Program-made: the position numbers and the translations under genes | In this document: positions 1 to 8,732 of the stretch, in pieces | How the letters are laid out: the number at the start of each line of letters is the position of its first letter | How positions within the stretch are numbered: the first letter of the stretch is position 1 | Notes under the pieces: model-generated | The model's database searches: none | What the model saw: the letters and a program-made list of their open reading frames with translations, nothing else | Told to the model about the DNA's origin: nothing | NCBI GenBank assembly: GCA_030145345.1 | Contig: JAQYVT010000001.1 | Coordinates: forward strand, 93,436 to 157,435 | DNA: 64,000 nucleotides | Source of the DNA: Desulfobacterales bacterium | GTDB taxonomy: Bacteria; Desulfobacterota; Desulfobacteria; Desulfobacterales; UBA11574 | Reading direction: 5' to 3'

Positions 1-129
1 CATGGCTTCTGCCAAGCGCCTGTCCTCGTCATCCAAGCCGTCCAGATCGTCGTTTTTGGCCTTTTCCCAGAGAAAATGGAGGTGCTCGCGGCTTGCGGAC
101 CTGAATAGCTTAAGAGCCTCATCTTTCAT
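1..129 (-). CDS. Partial hypothetical protein (N-terminal 43 codons)
   Basis: The start codon is at 129 on the minus strand with a good ribosome binding site (AAGGAGAAAAACG) just upstream; the gene runs off the left edge, so only the N-terminus is visible. The peptide begins MKDEALKLFRSASREHL and is rich in charged residues, with no signal peptide or membrane segment. The length and pattern vaguely recall small DUF1841-like proteins, but too little is visible to assign a family. Function unknown. Confidence 0.6.
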   Translation of the reverse strand, partial: MKDEALKLFRSASREHLHFLWEKAKNDDLDGLDDEDRRLAEAM

Positions 130-463
130 CGTTTTTCTCCTTCGTTATGATAATTTGTGTGCATGATGCTTCGCATAACACATTGGACCAAATTTTATTT
201 CAAGCCCGAGAAACAAAGTTTTCCTTCAGAATATAGATGGTTGTATGTTGAAGGAAAACACGAGTATTGTCAAGCAGTTAATGTTTGATGAGGATGATTG
301 TTCCAAATTAAAATAATCGTAGGGGCATAGACAAAAACCGAAAAGATGATATGCTGAAAAACAACGTAACTATCCGAATTCGAATGCTTTCAATCGGTGA
401 TTATCCGGTTGATAAGCGGTTACTTGTTGATATGATTAATGTAGGTTACGATAAAACAATAAA
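130..463. other. Intergenic region, no gene
   Basis: This AT-rich gap lies between two divergent genes, so it should hold promoters for both. The only clear structure is an 11-bp perfect inverted repeat, GTTTTCCTTCA at 218-228 and TGAAGGAAAAC at 249-259, with a 20-nt spacer and no T-run. I could not place -35/-10 elements with confidence. Confidence 0.5.
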
Positions 464-487
464 ATGATTCGGGAGGCAAGTCGGAAC

Positions 488-2455
488 ATGCTGAAGAAAC
501 CGTTGCAAAAATATTTTGGGTTCGATTCATTTTTAAAGGGTCAGGAAGACGTCATCCGGAAAGTTCTGGAGCGTCAATCCGTGGCAGCCATCTTTCCGAC
601 CGGTGCCGGCAAATCCCTTTGTTATCAACTGCCGGCAATATTATTGCCCGGCATGACGCTGGTGGTATCTCCCCTGCTGTCTCTGATGAAGGATCAACTG
701 GATTTTTTACTGGAAAGCAATATTTCTGCCGCGCGTTTGGATTCAACCCTTCAAAAAAACGAATATAATGCGATAATCGGAAGCGCCAAAAATAACGAAT
801 TAAAAATTCTAATGATTTCGGTCGAACGGTTTAAAAATGAACGATTTCGCTCCAACCTGGAAAAGATGAACGTTACCCGGTTGGTTGTTGACGAAGCGCA
901 TTGCATCTCTGAGTGGGGGCATAATTTTCGACCAGAATATCTGAAACTGCCTGATTATCAAAAGGAATTCAAAATTGAGCAAACGTTGTTGCTGACTGCA
1001 ACCGCGACTGAGCGGGTCATTGACGACATGTGCGCTAAATTCAATATTCTTAAAGACCATGTCTTTGTTACCGGCTTTTATCGCGAAAATCTCTTTCTGC
1101 AAATAACGCCAACAGCCACACCTGAAAAAAAGAACCGCGTGCTTCAAAGAATCCGTGAAAACCCCAAAGCTTCTACGATCGTATATGTTACCCTGCAGAA
1201 AACGGCTGAAGAGGTCTCGGATTTTCTTTGCGCAAACAACATCAATGCGCATCCTTATCATGCCGGGATGGAAAACGAAAAACGGGAACAGATTCAAAAC
1301 AAATTCATGGATGGGACCCTGGCCTGTATCGTTGCAACCATCGCATTCGGAATGGGAATCGATAAAAAGGACATCCGCAGAATTATTCATTATGATTTGC
1401 CCAAATCGATTGAAAACTACAGCCAGGAAATCGGTCGCTCCGGGAGAGATGGAAGGCCCGCTTTATGCGAAGTTTTAGCCAACAGAGACAATATTCATAT
1501 TTTAGAGAATTTTATTTATGGCGATACTCCGGAGAAACATTCGATCTTTCAATTGCTCCGGACCCTAAAAGAAAATAAGGGTTTTATTTGGGAAATTAAA
1601 GCATTAAAGCTTTCAACTGACCTGAATATCAGAATTCTTCCCCTAAAAACATTACTGGTTTATCTTGCAATGGAAAAAATTATTCGACCCAAGTTGACCT
1701 ATTTTGAGGAATATTCATTCAAATACCACACAGAGCCGGCAAACATTATTCACAGTTTTGAAGGGGAAAGAAGGCAGTTTGTTACAGCGGTGATGAATCA
1801 TTGCCATACCCGTAAAATATGGACATATGTCGATATTCAGGCAATCCTTAACAGTTATCGTACGGATCGGCAGCGGATTCTCACCGCACTGGAATACTTT
1901 GATGAGAAGGGCTGGATTGAGCTTCAATCCAGGCAGGCCATGGACGTGTACCACATTTTGACCCAGGCGTTTGATATCGAGGTCATGGCTGAAAAAATGT
2001 ATGCCTTGTTTAAAAAGAAGGAGGGACTTGAGATTCAAAGAATCCACAACATGGTAAGCTTTTTTGAAAGCGATGCATGTGTCAGCAAACAGCTTGCCGA
2101 ATATTTTGGAGAACATCTTGGAAAAGAACGCTGCGGGCATTGTTCATTTTGTAAAAGCGGGAAAGCGGTTTTGCAACCCACGACCGAACAAAAGCCTCTG
2201 GCCCATTTTGATTTAAAAACGATTACCGGTGAATTTATGCAAGCGGTCGGCGAGCAGTTTACCGAGGTAAATTTAACGAAGTTTCTCTGTGGTATTTATA
2301 CGCCGGTCTTCTCGAAATTGAAAATAAGGAAACTGCCGTATTTCGGTATTCTTGAAAATTATCCCTTTTTGGAAGTCAGAAACTGGATTAAGGATAATAT
2401 TTTGCCTGAAAAGGTTATCTCTGGTGAAATACTCACTGTGGATATCTATCAATAA
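488..2455 (+). CDS. recQ: RecQ family ATP-dependent DNA helicase
   Basis: A 3'-5' superfamily-2 DNA helicase of the RecQ type, acting in recombinational repair and fork restart. Visible motifs (numbered from the chosen start): Walker A TGAGKS around residue 38-43, DEAH box at 135-138 followed by CISEWGHNFRPEY, motif VI QEIGRSGRDG, and a C-terminal zinc-binding set (C-x20ish-C-x2-C-x2-C) around 535-556. It is somewhat longer than E. coli RecQ and lacks an obvious HRDC domain; its C-terminus (about 580-655) is poorly recognisable. An ATG at 464 is in frame, but GGGAGG at 471-476 is well placed for the ATG at 488, so that start is preferred. It stands alone and converges with the ferredoxin gene. 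Confidence 0.9.
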   Translation: MLKKPLQKYFGFDSFLKGQEDVIRKVLERQSVAAIFPTGAGKSLCYQLPAILLPGMTLVVSPLLSLMKDQLDFLLESNISAARLDSTLQKNEYNAIIGSAKNNELKILMISVERFKNERFRSNLEKMNVTRLVVDEAHCISEWGHNFRPEYLKLPDYQKEFKIEQTLLLTATATERVIDDMCAKFNILKDHVFVTGFYRENLFLQITPTATPEKKNRVLQRIRENPKASTIVYVTLQKTAEEVSDFLCANNINAHPYHAGMENEKREQIQNKFMDGTLACIVATIAFGMGIDKKDIRRIIHYDLPKSIENYSQEIGRSGRDGRPALCEVLANRDNIHILENFIYGDTPEKHSIFQLLRTLKENKGFIWEIKALKLSTDLNIRILPLKTLLVYLAMEKIIRPKLTYFEEYSFKYHTEPANIIHSFEGERRQFVTAVMNHCHTRKIWTYVDIQAILNSYRTDRQRILTALEYFDEKGWIELQSRQAMDVYHILTQAFDIEVMAEKMYALFKKKEGLEIQRIHNMVSFFESDACVSKQLAEYFGEHLGKERCGHCSFCKSGKAVLQPTTEQKPLAHFDLKTITGEFMQAVGEQFTEVNLTKFLCGIYTPVFSKLKIRKLPYFGILENYPFLEVRNWIKDNILPEKVISGEILTVDIYQ

Positions 2456-2538
2456 CGCCGGAAACAATCCCCAAATACAGTATAAAAATCTGCAAGAAAT
2501 TTTACAATGCCCACCGGGGCTATTTAGCCGGAATTACC

Positions 2539-3285
2539 TTAATTTTGTTCCAGAATCTTGCCCCGGGTACTGATGACAACCTCATTCACGGGAATATTTT
2601 GCCCGGATGCTTCCAGGCCCTTTTTTACGATCATGGGAAGACCCGAACAGCACGGAACCTCCATAAAAACATTGGTAATGCTTTTGATACCGGCAATTTT
2701 GAAGATTTCTGCAAATTTTTCGATGTAATCTTGGGCATCGTCGAATTTGGGGCATCCCATCATCACCACTCTCCCTTTAATGAAATCCCTGTTCAGGGTT
2801 GGAAACGTTGCCGGAACACAATCCGCCAAGACCAAAAGATCCGCACCTTTAAGAAACGGGGCTTTGGGTGGAATGAGTCGTATTTTAACCGGCCAGTGAG
2901 ACAGGGCGGACTCGCCCTCGGCACCGGTTACCTTGGGAATCTGGACTTCCGGATGAGATTCAATGGGGACAAACGTCTGGATTTGGGTGGATGGACATCC
3001 ACAGGGCATATTCTGTTGTGCTTTGTGAGCGGCTTTCTTTTGTGTTGCCAGATGTTCTTCGACGGCGTCTTCATCGAACTCATCGGATTCCCGCTCGATC
3101 ACCTTGAGGGCACCGGTGGGACATTCCCCCAAACAGGCCCCGAGCCCGTCACACAGTTTGTCGGCGATGATCCGTGCTTTGCCGTCCACAATTTCAAGGG
3201 CGCCTTCGGCACAGGAAGGAACACACTGGCCGCATCCGTCACACAGTTCTTCATCGATTTCGATTATTTTTCGTAATGCTTTCAT
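2539..3285 (-). CDS. 4Fe-4S ferredoxin-type protein of the hcp cluster
   Basis: A 248-residue iron-sulfur protein, probably the electron donor to Hcp. The N-terminus has a complete CxxCxxCxxxC set (C15, C18, C21, C25) and a second set in which the middle cysteine is replaced (C45DGLGAC51LGEC55P), so the second cluster may be 3Fe-4S or differently bound. After a charged linker there is a CGCP motif and a C-terminal domain with a conserved CC (near 218) that I do not recognise. The start at 3285 is chosen over upstream in-frame codons because AGAAGGG precedes it at good spacing. In Desulfovibrio an iron-sulfur protein gene lies beside hcp (DVU2543/2544), which supports the assignment. The palindromic repeat at 3344-3485 separates it from the HD gene. 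Confidence 0.8.
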   Translation of the reverse strand: MKALRKIIEIDEELCDGCGQCVPSCAEGALEIVDGKARIIADKLCDGLGACLGECPTGALKVIERESDEFDEDAVEEHLATQKKAAHKAQQNMPCGCPSTQIQTFVPIESHPEVQIPKVTGAEGESALSHWPVKIRLIPPKAPFLKGADLLVLADCVPATFPTLNRDFIKGRVVMMGCPKFDDAQDYIEKFAEIFKIAGIKSITNVFMEVPCCSGLPMIVKKGLEASGQNIPVNEVVISTRGKILEQN

Positions 3286-3343
3286 AATTAACCCTTCTAT
3301 CTGATTGGTTTTATGGGTCAAACGAATCCGTCTATCCGAACTC

Positions 3344-3485
3344 GTTTCCATCCAGAAATGGCTCTTTTCCGCAATCTCTGCGTCAATCTTCGGAATTACT
3401 TGTGCGGCGTACAACTTGTACGCCTCCGCGCAATTCCTTGATTTCCTTGACCTTGCGAAAAATTGCTAATTTCTGCATCGGAAAC
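3344..3485. repeat. Long palindromic intergenic repeat, copy A
   Basis: A 142-bp element with imperfect terminal inverted repeats: the left end starts GTTTCCATCCAGAAATGG and the right end closes with AATTTCTGCATCGGAAAC. It is nested inside with GGAATT/AATTCC, GCGG/CCGC and a central perfect 19-nt palindrome GGCGTACAACTTGTACGCC at 3406-3424. A second copy with matching ends but a divergent interior begins at 63830. The architecture suggests a non-autonomous palindromic mobile repeat (MITE- or REP-like). It has inserted between two genes of the hcp operon, where it would fold as a long hairpin in the mRNA. Confidence 0.65.
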
Positions 3486-3508
3486 TAAATTTTTGCCGAT
3501 AAAACAAA

Positions 3509-4237
3509 TTAATTCAACAACACCTTTCTTGCTTCTTCGCGACCGCTATCGGTTAAAAAAGATTTGTCGATAATACTGGAAATTCTGTCTGGATCCGTTG
3601 GGTTATCTTTCTGTTTTTCTTCAAGGTTGGTAATGAGATCCGCATCGTACAGCACTTTAAAATTTAGCGTTTCCTCGGGCCGGGGATGATGGTGATGCCC
3701 GACGATATCACAAACCTCTTCAATCAATTCTTCTTTTGCGCCCAGCTTGATCATAATGGATCTGGCAATGGGCGGCCCTTCCTGCTCCTGGTATTTTGCC
3801 GCCGTACTGTTATACTTTCTTTCCGCTTCATGGATGCCGATGTCATGCAGATACGCTGAGGCCAGTATGACCGCCAGATTGCCCCGTTCGTTTTTGCCGA
3901 TTCTTTCGGCATACCGCGCCACCCGGGTTGCATGGCCGATCCGTTTGAAATCACTTTTAAAATACCGCTTCATCTCTATGGCGATACGGTCTTTTAAAAG
4001 GTCCTCCTTCTGGGCCAAAAGCTCGGGCGGCAGATCCCCGATGCACTCTTTTGCATACTGGCAGTATGAAGCACACCCAAAATCCATTTTGGGGTTGGCG
4101 AACTTGTGCTCGCATTTGGGGCACTTCCGGGTGGTATCGTCTTTGAAAAACTCAACCAAATGACCGCATTCCGGACATTTTGACTCGAAAATGGCCCCTG
4201 GTTTCCAGTATCGGCTGTCCTGTCCCGGGCATTTCAT
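3509..4237 (-). CDS. HD-domain phosphohydrolase with N-terminal zinc ribbons
   Basis: A 242-residue protein. Residues 1-60 carry two CxxC pairs (CPECGH at 21-26 and CPKCEH at 39-44) followed by a further Cys group (CASYCQYAKEC), which looks like zinc-ribbon or metal binding. Residues about 100-205 form an HD domain: a first His in GHATRVARY, the YLHDIGIHEAE signature, GHHHHPRP and a final YDADLI. HD proteins hydrolyse phosphate esters such as nucleotides or cyclic nucleotides; the substrate cannot be told here. It lies downstream of hcp, same strand, and may be co-transcribed; a 13-bp hairpin at 4271-4315 lies between them. Confidence 0.8.
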   Translation of the reverse strand: MKCPGQDSRYWKPGAIFESKCPECGHLVEFFKDDTTRKCPKCEHKFANPKMDFGCASYCQYAKECIGDLPPELLAQKEDLLKDRIAIEMKRYFKSDFKRIGHATRVARYAERIGKNERGNLAVILASAYLHDIGIHEAERKYNSTAAKYQEQEGPPIARSIMIKLGAKEELIEEVCDIVGHHHHPRPEETLNFKVLYDADLITNLEEKQKDNPTDPDRISSIIDKSFLTDSGREEARKVLLN

Positions 4238-4270
4238 TCTTTTATCCTCCTCTGATTACGGCGTTCTTCT

Positions 4271-4315
4271 GACAGGATTCACAAGACATATTCTAATCAT
4301 CGTGTGAATCCTGTC
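4271..4315. other. Intercistronic hairpin downstream of hcp
   Basis: A perfect 13-bp inverted repeat, GACAGGATTCACA (4271-4283) and TGTGAATCCTGTC (4303-4315), with a 19-nt loop. It follows the hcp stop codon on the minus strand and precedes the HD-domain gene. There is no T-run, so it is more likely an mRNA processing or stability hairpin, or a partial attenuator, than a strong terminator. Confidence 0.55.
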
Positions 4316-4324
4316 GAGAAAGAA

Positions 4325-5953
4325 TTATCCTAAAATCGCTTTTAGATCTTCATCCGGTGTCTGTATCGGCATAATATTGAACTTTTCCACCAGAACATTG
4401 AGGATGTTCGGCGAAATAAACGCCGGCAGGCTGGGCCCGAGTCTTATATCCTTGATGCCCAGATACAGCAGGCTCAACAGAATGGCACAGGCTTTCTGCT
4501 CATACCAGGACAGAACCATGGACAGCGGAAGATCATTCACCTCGCATTCAAAAGCATTTGCCAGGGCCAATGCAATCTGGACGGCAGAATAGGCGTCGTT
4601 GCACTGACCGACGTCGAGAAGTCTCGGAATGCCACCGATATCCCCCAAATCCTGATCAAAGAAACGGAACTTGCCGCAGGCAAGGGTCAAGACCACGCAG
4701 TCTTTGGGCACTTTTTCCACAAATTCGGTATAATAATTCCGTCCGGGTTTGGCGCCGTCGCATCCGGCCACCAGGAAAAAATGGCGGATCGCTTTGTTCT
4801 TGACCGCTTCGATCACCGTGCCCGCAACCCCCATGACCGCATTTCTGGCAAATCCGACCATGACCGATTTGCCTTCTGTATCTTCTGTAAATCCAGGCAA
4901 TTTCTGTGCCTTTTCGATCACGGACGCGAAATTCTTGTCCCCGATGTGCGCAACGCCGGGCCAGCCCACCAGGCCGGTGGTAAAAATTTTATCTTTGTAA
5001 GAATCTCTCGGCTTCTGAATGCAGTTGGTGGTCATCAAAATGGCACCCGGAAACGCATCGAACTCTTTGGCCTGGTTTTGCCAGGCCGTCCCGTAATGCC
5101 CGCACAAGTGATCGTATTTTTTCAGTTCCGGATATCCATGGCAGGGGAGCATCTCACCGTGTGTATAGACATTGATCCCCTTTCCTTGAGTCTGCTTGAG
5201 GATGTCTTCCAGATCTTTTAAGTCATGCCCTGAAACCAGAATGGCCTTTCCTTTTTTTGCACCCAGCGGCACCGATGTCGGGACCGGATGGCCGTATGTC
5301 CCCGTATTTGCCGCATCCAGAATTTCCATGGCAACAAGATTGATCTCGCCGCATTTTAAAACCAGACCCACAAGATCGTCAGCGCCAAGATCCGTGTTCA
5401 AGCTGGCAGTCATGGCTTCGTGGATAAAATCGAAAATCCTGTCATCGGTTTTTCCAAGGATCTTTGCATGGTCCGCATATGCGGCGACACCTTTGATGCC
5501 GTATATCAAAAGCTCTCTGAGGGAAAGAATGTCAGGATCGATGTTCGGGTCGGATTTAACCCCGACGGTTTCTCCCTGGGCCACAAGCCCCTCTAAGGTT
5601 GAGCCCGGCGTGAAGTTGGCAGGGCCGTCCAAAAAATCGGCCTCGCCGCCGGCTGCCGTTACCTTTGCCTTGAGTTCATCTCTAAATTTAACGGCTTGAT
5701 GGATCAGTTCGACAAATCGATTGGGGTCGAAATCGACGTTTGTTAACGTAGAAAAAATCGCTTCGCAAGCAAAATGATCTATTTCTGGGTCGCGTATCTC
5801 TACGTTACGAGCTTCAACGGCCACCAGAGACAATCCTTTGACCGCATACATCAAAAGATCCTGCAGGGCTGCCACCTCCGGTTTTTTTCCGCATACGCCG
5901 ATCTTTGTGCATCCTTCGCCTTTTGACGTCTGTTCACATTGAAAACAAAACAT
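4325..5953 (-). CDS. hcp: Hydroxylamine reductase / hybrid-cluster protein Hcp
   Basis: A 542-residue cytoplasmic hybrid-cluster protein. The N-terminal cysteines C3, C6, C15 and C21 (C-x2-C-x8-C-x5-C) are those of class I Hcp from strict anaerobes and bind the [4Fe-4S] cluster; hybrid-cluster ligands are visible further on, including the THGEMLPCHGYPEL segment, NCIQKP and GCDGAKPGRNYY. The family reduces hydroxylamine in vitro and NO to N2O in vivo, and protects against nitrosative stress. It heads the hcp-HD-ferredoxin gene set and is divergent from the Crp/Fnr regulator hcpR, with a TTGAC-N4-GTCAA palindrome between them. The length is normal for the family. Confidence 0.97.
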   Translation of the reverse strand: MFCFQCEQTSKGEGCTKIGVCGKKPEVAALQDLLMYAVKGLSLVAVEARNVEIRDPEIDHFACEAIFSTLTNVDFDPNRFVELIHQAVKFRDELKAKVTAAGGEADFLDGPANFTPGSTLEGLVAQGETVGVKSDPNIDPDILSLRELLIYGIKGVAAYADHAKILGKTDDRIFDFIHEAMTASLNTDLGADDLVGLVLKCGEINLVAMEILDAANTGTYGHPVPTSVPLGAKKGKAILVSGHDLKDLEDILKQTQGKGINVYTHGEMLPCHGYPELKKYDHLCGHYGTAWQNQAKEFDAFPGAILMTTNCIQKPRDSYKDKIFTTGLVGWPGVAHIGDKNFASVIEKAQKLPGFTEDTEGKSVMVGFARNAVMGVAGTVIEAVKNKAIRHFFLVAGCDGAKPGRNYYTEFVEKVPKDCVVLTLACGKFRFFDQDLGDIGGIPRLLDVGQCNDAYSAVQIALALANAFECEVNDLPLSMVLSWYEQKACAILLSLLYLGIKDIRLGPSLPAFISPNILNVLVEKFNIMPIQTPDEDLKAILG

Positions 5954-6090
5954 GATGTGCCTCCTTTTTGTTGAATACGTCCGTCTGTTGTCGGACGTGT
6001 TAATGGTCTTTTATGAATCGGTCTCGATAACTGTGTAAATCGTTTCCTTACCTTTGACATGCAGACTATATTACAAACGCGTCCAATGCC

Positions 6091-6104
6091 TTGACTTAAG
6101 TCAA
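6091..6104. promoter_or_regulatory. Probable HcpR operator between hcp and hcpR
   Basis: A perfect 14-bp palindrome TTGACTTAAGTCAA sits 138 bp upstream of hcp and 37 bp upstream of hcpR. Crp/Fnr-family regulators bind inverted repeats of this size, and TTGAC/GTCAA half-sites resemble the HcpR motif described for some deltaproteobacteria. The position supports control of hcp and autoregulation of hcpR. That this protein binds this site is an inference. Confidence 0.65.
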
Positions 6105-6140
6105 AAAAAAATGATAATTTTTTAATGAAAAGGGAAAATT

Positions 6141-6827
6141 ATGAAAAAAATTCTCCATATCATCGCAGAAGCGCCCCTTTTCAACGGCCTGGCTGAAGAT
6201 CAGTTGAACCAAGTTCGGCAGATTTCCGTGGACAAGTTTTATGATAAAGGCAAGACGGTTTTTTTAGAAGGAGATGATTGTAACGGTTTTTATATCGTTG
6301 CAGACGGCAAGGTAAAAATCTATAAAGTCTCGTTCGAAGGCAAAGAACATATTCTTCATATTTACGGCCCCGGGAATCCCTTTGGTGAAGTTCCGGTGTT
6401 TTCCGGGCGGAAATTTCCGGCCAGCGCCCAGACCCTCCTCAAAAGCCATCTTCTGTTTTTTCCACGGACAGCGTTTGTGGATCTGATATCCAACAATCCT
6501 TCTCTTGCGCTGAATATGCTTGCCGTGCTTTCCATGCGCCTGCGCCAATTCACGGTCCAGATAGAAAATCTTTCGCTAAAGGAAGTTCCGGGCCGGCTGG
6601 CTTCATATCTTCTATATTTGACAGAGGAACAGGGCCGACCCGATTCTGTGACCTTAAATATTTCAAAAGGTCAGCTTGCCAGCCTTCTGGGTACCATCCC
6701 TGAAACCCTGTCACGAATTCTGGGGAAAATGAACAAACAGCATCTCATCGAGGCCGGCGGCCGGGAAATAAAAATTTTAGACTTCAGGGGGTTGGAAGAT
6801 CTGGCCGAATACGGTAAATTACAGTAA
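6141..6827 (+). CDS. hcpR: Crp/Fnr family regulator, HcpR-like
   Basis: A 228-residue transcription factor with an N-terminal cyclic-nucleotide-type sensor domain (about 8-125, GNPFGEVPVFSGRKFPASAQ region), a long dimerisation helix, and a C-terminal winged helix (about 170-215) whose recognition helix contains IPETLSRILGKM. It has no FNR-type N-terminal cysteine cluster, in line with HcpR, which senses NO through heme in the proteins studied. It is divergent from hcp with a palindromic site between them, so it most likely activates hcp in response to nitrosative stress. The start has a modest ribosome binding site (AAAGGGAAA). Confidence 0.85.
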   Translation: MKKILHIIAEAPLFNGLAEDQLNQVRQISVDKFYDKGKTVFLEGDDCNGFYIVADGKVKIYKVSFEGKEHILHIYGPGNPFGEVPVFSGRKFPASAQTLLKSHLLFFPRTAFVDLISNNPSLALNMLAVLSMRLRQFTVQIENLSLKEVPGRLASYLLYLTEEQGRPDSVTLNISKGQLASLLGTIPETLSRILGKMNKQHLIEAGGREIKILDFRGLEDLAEYGKLQ

Positions 6828-6944
6828 ACGGTCTGTTTTACGGTTCTCCGGCCTACAATTACCTGATTTTATCTCGGAATCGAGTTTTGGTCAAGTTTTG
6901 CATGCCATTTTCATGGCAAACCCCTTGCGAACGAATGACAGCCC

Positions 6945-7268
6945 CTATTTTTCCTGAAGATATTTTTCAAGAACTTCATTCGCCCATTCCATGGCGGCAA
7001 TCATGTTTGGAAATCCGGTGGTGGTTAACGACAATAGAATTGCATGGCGGATCTCATCCGGTGCGGCACCGGATGCCAGCGATTTTCTTGTTGAAGACAT
7101 AACTGCACCTCTGGAATTCGCGCCGATGGCGATACCGAGCTTGATGAGGTCCTGGTATTTCTCCTCCAGAGGTCCCTCTTCTCGGCATGACTTGCCCAAT
7201 TGTTGATAATGTTCTAAAACTTTCGGAAATTTTTCGGAAAAGTTTTCATATGGCTTGGGAAAATACAT
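6945..7268 (-). CDS. Carboxymuconolactone decarboxylase family protein
   Basis: A 107-residue all-helical protein of the CMD/AhpD family. The central helix reads IKLGIAIGANSRGAVMSSTRKSL and is followed by GAAPDEIRHAILLSLTTTGFP, the usual C-terminal half. The CxxC/His proton-relay site of AhpD is absent (SRGAVMSS at that place), so peroxidase activity is unlikely; many such short relatives occur in anaerobes with no known role. The ribosome binding site AAAGGAGG supports the start. Downstream, in the same direction, of a DUF6125-like gene, from which it is separated by 65 bp. Confidence 0.8.
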   Translation of the reverse strand: MYFPKPYENFSEKFPKVLEHYQQLGKSCREEGPLEEKYQDLIKLGIAIGANSRGAVMSSTRKSLASGAAPDEIRHAILLSLTTTGFPNMIAAMEWANEVLEKYLQEK

Positions 7269-7333
7269 CGGTCCTCCTTTGTCTGAATCAGATGGATGTT
7301 AAATGTTTAACTTTTATAACCGGTTGATATTTT

Positions 7334-7873
7334 TTATTTTGATGTGTCGGATGATGGTGGTTGCGGTTCTAAATAAAAACGCCACTTGCAGAACATGTCT
7401 TCGGGATGCGGGTCCGGCGGTGCGAAAAGACACTCAACCCGAATACGATCATCAACCTCCTGGGCAAAACTGTTAAATTCTTTGTGGTGCATTTCCTTAC
7501 ATACATATTCGCCCAAACCCCGTTTGATTCTGGCTTCCTGGGTCGGACAGGCGGGAACGGAAATCATCACTTCCTTGTCGGATTCTTGAATCTGGTATCC
7601 CACGAGGATGCACCAGGGGAAAAGTTTCTGGGCTTTGACAAAGCCTTTGAGTCCTTTTTCCCGAATTTGAAATCGGGTGACCAGGTCTTTTGCGGCCATT
7701 GCCGAGACGCGGTCCCAGACCTTTTCGTTGAGATTTTCGGCGGTTTCCTGGCCGAACTGCTCGGTTAAATTGATAAACCAGAACGCATCAACGACTCGGT
7801 AGTGCCAGAGAAGAAATTTTAGATATTTCCTCAGTTCCGGTGCTTCCATTTTCTCGAATATTTCCATATCCAT
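7334..7873 (-). CDS. DUF6125-like cytosolic protein
   Basis: A 179-residue soluble protein. Features: [25 protein letters not shown] near the N-terminus, a central [21 protein letters not shown] segment, and a C-terminal [21 protein letters not shown]. Four to five cysteines and several histidines are conserved-looking and could bind metal. The overall pattern matches a family found in sulfate reducers and other anaerobes and annotated DUF6125, with distant similarity to L-2-amino-thiazoline-4-carboxylic acid hydrolase-like proteins. Its activity is unknown. Confidence 0.6.
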   Translation of the reverse strand: MDMEIFEKMEAPELRKYLKFLLWHYRVVDAFWFINLTEQFGQETAENLNEKVWDRVSAMAAKDLVTRFQIREKGLKGFVKAQKLFPWCILVGYQIQESDKEVMISVPACPTQEARIKRGLGEYVCKEMHHKEFNSFAQEVDDRIRVECLFAPPDPHPEDMFCKWRFYLEPQPPSSDTSK

Positions 7874-7913
7874 GGTGTGACTCCTTTGTATCCTTTACAA
7901 TGATCTTCATTTT

Positions 7914-8372
7914 TTACAAAGCGGACCAAATGATCTTATCCATATCATCTTTTAAGATTATATTTGGTAGGCCTTTTTCATCAAACACAATCCCTGCACT
8001 TCCCTTGTTTCCCAACAGTTTAAGGTCCGGTCGTCCTTGCGATAGCTCCAGAGTCGCTCGGGGAACATATTCCTCATCAAAAAATGTCATTCGCGCGGAA
8101 TCGGGGGATGCTGAAATGGAAACACGTTCTTTTCCGCTGGCATCTATGACGCTGAAGGTCTGAACAACGGCTTTCTGGGCGGTGACTTTTGATGAACGTA
8201 TTTCATTTTCGAGTTTCTTCAACCGCGCAATAACAAACCCTGCAGCAATAAAGATAGCCAGAGGTAATACCATGGTTTTTATTTCGACACTCAGTTGTTC
8301 ATAGTATCCACCCATCACCACAATCAAAAGGGTAAGTGCGAATGGTTTTTTCCAATCTTTTTTCTGAAACAT
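7914..8372 (-). CDS. Hypothetical membrane-anchored protein
   Basis: A 152-residue protein of no recognised family. The N-terminus has two hydrophobic segments (about 10-25 and 33-52: LALTLLIVV and MVLPLAIFIAAGFVIA), a short coiled-coil stretch LKKLENEIRSS, then a beta-rich soluble domain of about 85 residues (FSVIDASGKERVSISASPDSARM ... LPNIILKDDMDKIIW). Short repeats of the form 'xIxDxxGK/EKGxPxI' are similar to beta-propeller-like or carbohydrate-associated repeats seen in other hypothetical proteins. A CTCCTTT complement upstream provides the ribosome binding site. It probably sits in the inner membrane with its C-terminal domain outside. Confidence 0.6.
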   Translation of the reverse strand: MFQKKDWKKPFALTLLIVVMGGYYEQLSVEIKTMVLPLAIFIAAGFVIARLKKLENEIRSSKVTAQKAVVQTFSVIDASGKERVSISASPDSARMTFFDEEYVPRATLELSQGRPDLKLLGNKGSAGIVFDEKGLPNIILKDDMDKIIWSAL

Positions 8373-8732
8373 CCGTCATTCTCCTTTGGTCAGGATCCCT
8401 TATTATAAATTGAAAAATAACAATACTTCATATGATACGATGCGTCAAATTGACTGAAATAAAGGCGAATGGACCCTGAAACGAGGTTGGAAAATTTGAT
8501 ACATTCATTTTTTAAGACGTCGTTAACAAAAAGTCCTTGCACCCAGGACCCGAGCCAATTTTATATTTTTTGTTAAGTTTGTGGTTGTTCTTGGACGGAC
8601 TTTCGATTATAGTCTCCGCCGGTGGATACGGGTTGGACGGACGGGTATGGCAGATGGAACCTGATACTAAATACACACCGGTTAATTCTTGATGAAAATG
8701 ATTTGGTAAACACGCCGGTTACTGGTGATTGA
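8373..8732. other. Intergenic region upstream of mobB
   Basis: A 360-bp gap between divergent genes. It contains a near-direct repeat: ACACACCGGTTAA at about 8673 and ACACGCCGGTTAC at about 8711, followed by similar sequence. I found no clear promoter, riboswitch or gene. Confidence 0.4.
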
